A DNA stretch of 16,663 bases from UBA4312 sp002394635 (GTDB lineage: Bacteria > Bacillota_I > Bacilli_A > Erysipelotrichales > Erysipelotrichaceae): positions 1 to 16,663 of the forward strand of contig CAMNHO010000028.1 in NCBI GenBank assembly GCA_946539765.1, given 5' to 3'. Positions 14,808-16,663 of the stretch are shown piece by piece; within the stretch, counting starts at the first letter, position 1; each line of letters opens with the position of its first letter. Below the pieces are notes generated by a model that did not search any database, had not been told where the DNA came from, and worked only from the letters and a program-made list of their open reading frames with translations. The translations under genes and the position numbers were made by a program.

Positions 14808-15773
14808 ATGATAAAGTTGGAGAATGTCAAAAAGAATTTTGACGACTTGGAAGTTCTCAAGGGGATTTCCATCGATATCCAGGATCACGAGATCTATGGG
14901 ATCATTGGACAGAGCGGTGCCGGAAAATCCACCTTGTTACGATGTATCAACGGTTTGGAGACATATAACTCCGGTACAATTACTGTGAATGGAACCATCG
15001 TCAATGATAAAGATAAAAAACAGCTGCATAACCTGCAGAAGAATATGGGAATGATCTTTCAGAATTTTAACCTGTTGACAAGACTGGATGTCTATGACAA
15101 CGTTGCCTTGCCGATGAAGTTCTGGGGAATGAAGACCAATACGCCGGAAGCCAAAGAAAAAATCGAAGGATTGATCAAACTGGTCGGCCTGGAAGATAAG
15201 ATCCATGCCCGTCCAAGAGAATTGTCCGGTGGACAGAAGCAGCGTGTAGCCATTGCCAGAGCCTTGGTGCTGGACCCGGAAATCCTGTTGTGTGATGAAG
15301 CAACCAGCGCCCTGGATCCGAAGATTACCCGGGGAATTCTGTCCTTATTGCAGCAAATCAATGAGGAGCTGGGCATTACGATCATCGTGGTGACGCACCA
15401 GATGGAAGTGGTTAAGCAGATTTGTCAGCGTGTAGCCTTTTTAAAGGATGGCCGTATGATTGCGGAAGGAAAACCGGAGGAATTGTTTGTGAAACCAAAC
15501 GCAGATGTCAAAGCCTTCCTGCAGGAAGAAAGCGATCTGCTTCCTTCTACAGGCATCAACATTCAGCTGTTCTTTACAGATTCCAACAACAATGATCCGT
15601 TAATTTCCAGCATGGCCAGAGAAATGGATATCGATGTCGGTATCGTATGGGCCAAGCTAGAGGATTTCAGAAATAATGTCTTTGGTTCTCTGGTCATCAA
15701 TATCGATGAAGAAAACGAGGATAGAGTCATTCAGTATTTAGAAGAGCATAAAGTAGAATGGGAGGTGCTGTAA
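14808..15773 (+). CDS. metN: Methionine ABC transporter ATP-binding protein
   Basis: A 321-aa cytoplasmic ATPase. Walker A GQSGAGKST is at 34-42, the signature LSGGQ at 139-143, and Walker B ILLCDEATSALD follows. After about residue 245 the protein carries the C-terminal NIL domain (FFTDSNNNDPLISSMARE, VGIVWAKLEDF), which in the E. coli MetN binds methionine and inhibits transport. This marks it as MetN rather than a general amino acid ATPase. GAGAGG at 14793-14798 precedes the ATG. metI starts two bases after its stop, with metI's ribosome site inside the end of metN. Confidence 0.96.
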   Translation: MIKLENVKKNFDDLEVLKGISIDIQDHEIYGIIGQSGAGKSTLLRCINGLETYNSGTITVNGTIVNDKDKKQLHNLQKNMGMIFQNFNLLTRLDVYDNVALPMKFWGMKTNTPEAKEKIEGLIKLVGLEDKIHARPRELSGGQKQRVAIARALVLDPEILLCDEATSALDPKITRGILSLLQQINEELGITIIVVTHQMEVVKQICQRVAFLKDGRMIAEGKPEELFVKPNADVKAFLQEESDLLPSTGINIQLFFTDSNNNDPLISSMAREMDIDVGIVWAKLEDFRNNVFGSLVINIDEENEDRVIQYLEEHKVEWEVL

Positions 15774-15775
15774 AC

Positions 15776-16411
15776 ATGTCAGAAATTATCGTTCAAGCCA
15801 CCCAGCAGACTTTGTATATGGTCTTTGTGTCAACATTATTATCCGTTATATTAGGCTTTATTCCGGCCATCATTTTGACCTTGACAGCACCGGATGGATT
15901 AAAGCCGAATAAACCGGTTTATGAAACCTTAAGTTTAATTGTCAATATATTCCGGTCCTTCCCTTTTATTATTCTGTTGGTTATCTTGATTCCATTTACA
16001 AGAGCCATTGTCGGAAAAGCAATCGGGACAACGGCAGCCATCGTTCCTTTAACGATTTCAGCTATCCCATATATTGCTCGTGTTTTTGAAACCAGTTTAC
16101 GGGAAACTGACCCCGGTGTTATTGAAGCCGCACGGTCTTTTGGCGCCAGTGATTTCCAGATTCTGATGCGTGTTTATCTGAAGGAATCCTTTCCACGTAT
16201 GTTGAATGGTGTCATTCTTCTGATCATCAGTTTGGTAGGTTATTCCGCAATGGCGGGTACCGTTGGTGGTGGCGGTATCGGGGATGTTGCCATCCGATTC
16301 GGTTACCAGATGTACAAGCTGGATTATCTGGTAGTATGTAGTATCATCCTGATTGTCTTTGTACAGGTCATTCAGATGATCGGAAACCATCTTTATAAGA
16401 AATTATCGTAA
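15776..16411 (+). CDS. metI: Methionine ABC transporter permease
   Basis: A 211-aa inner-membrane permease with about five hydrophobic helices and the EAA-type loop EAARSFGASDFQIL that docks onto the ATPase. FRSFPFIILLVILIPFTRAI and the glycine-rich AGTVGGGGIGDVAIRFGYQ are typical of MetI. The start at 15776 is chosen because GGAGGTG (15761-15767) lies nine bases upstream; an in-frame ATG at 15758 would fall before that site inside metN. It ends the metQNI operon, followed at once by a terminator. Confidence 0.95.
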   Translation: MSEIIVQATQQTLYMVFVSTLLSVILGFIPAIILTLTAPDGLKPNKPVYETLSLIVNIFRSFPFIILLVILIPFTRAIVGKAIGTTAAIVPLTISAIPYIARVFETSLRETDPGVIEAARSFGASDFQILMRVYLKESFPRMLNGVILLIISLVGYSAMAGTVGGGGIGDVAIRFGYQMYKLDYLVVCSIILIVFVQVIQMIGNHLYKKLS

Positions 16412-16440
16412 GCCTTCTGATCAAGAAGGCTTTATTATTA
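16411..16440 (+). terminator. Terminator of metQNI
   Basis: AGCCTTCT (16411-16418) pairs with AGAAGGCT (16424-16431) around GATCA, followed by TTATTATTA. It begins in the metI stop codon. Confidence 0.8.
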
Positions 16441-16501
16441 CTTTGTTAAATATCTGTATGCCGTATTTATTGATATTCAATAAGATTTTTCATAAAAACG
16501 T

Positions 16502-16529
16502 TTGAAATTCATCCGCTTTGATGTATAAT
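16502..16529 (+). promoter_or_regulatory. tRNA-Leu promoter
   Basis: TTGAAA (16502-16507) and a perfect TATAAT (16524-16529) are spaced by 16 bp. The start near 16536 is a few bases before the mature tRNA. Confidence 0.7.
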
Positions 16530-16539
16530 AGAAACACTT

Positions 16540-16625
16540 GCAGAGGTGGTGGAACGGCAGACACGCTGTCTTCAGGCGGCAGTGCCAGCAATGGCGTGAG
16601 GGTTCAAATCCCTTCCTCTGCACCA
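16540..16625 (+). tRNA. tRNA-Leu (anticodon CAG)
   Basis: Acceptor GCAGAGG pairs with CCTCTGC, then discriminator A and encoded CCA. The anticodon stem CTGTC/GGCAG encloses TTCAGGC, giving CAG (reads CTG). The long variable arm TGCC-AGCAAT-GGCG marks a class II tRNA, and the T arm has GGTTCAAATCC. It is 86 nt including CCA. Confidence 0.96.
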
Positions 16626-16634
16626 TATGAAAAC

Positions 16635-16660
16635 AACTCCTTTATATAAAGGAGTTTTTT
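16635..16660 (+). terminator. tRNA-Leu terminator
   Basis: AACTCCTTT (16635-16643) and AAAGGAGTT (16648-16656) form a perfect stem with an ATAT loop, followed by a run of six T's. It ends the tRNA transcript near the right edge. Confidence 0.88.
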
Positions 16661-16663
16661 AAT

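Noticed and set aside
15758..15775. Earlier ATG for metI
   Set aside because: It precedes the GGAGGTG ribosome site; the ATG at 15776 is correctly spaced from it.
16554..16576. Reading the tRNA-Leu anticodon as TCA (a UGA-reading tRNA)
   Set aside because: That needs a stem with two G-T pairs; shifting by one gives stem CTGTC/GGCAG and anticodon CAG, matching known tRNA-Leu layout with a long variable arm.

Overview
The window looks like chromosomal DNA from a low-to-moderate G+C Gram-positive bacterium (Firmicutes). HPr kinase/phosphorylase, a T-box riboswitch, a formate-tetrahydrofolate ligase and a lipoprotein MetQ all fit that group. Gene style suggests the Erysipelotrichia or a nearby clostridial lineage, but that placement is an impression and was not tested. 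No insertion sequence, phage gene, CRISPR array or integration scar was seen. Nearly every gene is a recognisable housekeeping or transport gene; the least ordinary part is the first 4.8 kb.

Layout. Positions 1-572 (minus) hold a membrane-anchored XRE-type regulator cut by the left edge. A 241-bp divergent promoter region separates it from a three-gene signalling operon (814-4789, plus). That operon encodes a multi-TM protein resembling a sensor kinase but lacking kinase motifs, a PAS-like/HisKA_3/HATPase histidine kinase, and a NarL-type response regulator with an N-terminal degenerate GGDEF domain. The genes are joined by ATGA overlaps, and a strong intrinsic terminator closes the operon. 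Next come uvrA, hprK and lgt (4863-9698), overlapping end to end. A bidirectional terminator then separates lgt from a convergent tRNA-Pro(CGG). Rubrerythrin (9978-10511) is monocistronic. The purD-fhs pair (10588-13493) follows, with its promoter tucked into the rubrerythrin terminator. A T-box leader with a good promoter (from about 13534) controls metQ-metN-metI, a methionine ABC importer. The window ends with tRNA-Leu(CAG) and its terminator.

How the genes work together. The first operon is a membrane-to-DNA signalling chain with unknown ligand and unknown target genes. UvrA is DNA repair, HprK is carbon catabolite control, and Lgt lipidates prolipoproteins, which would include the MetQ encoded in this window. 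PurD and Fhs link purine synthesis to one-carbon folate supply. The Met T-box would raise methionine import when tRNA-Met is uncharged. Points most worth a second look are the GGDEF-REC-LuxR fusion with its pseudokinase partner, operator-like dyads at its promoter, a uvrA promoter that predicts a leaderless mRNA, a C-terminal extension on Lgt, and small RNA hairpins around fhs and between metQ and metN.
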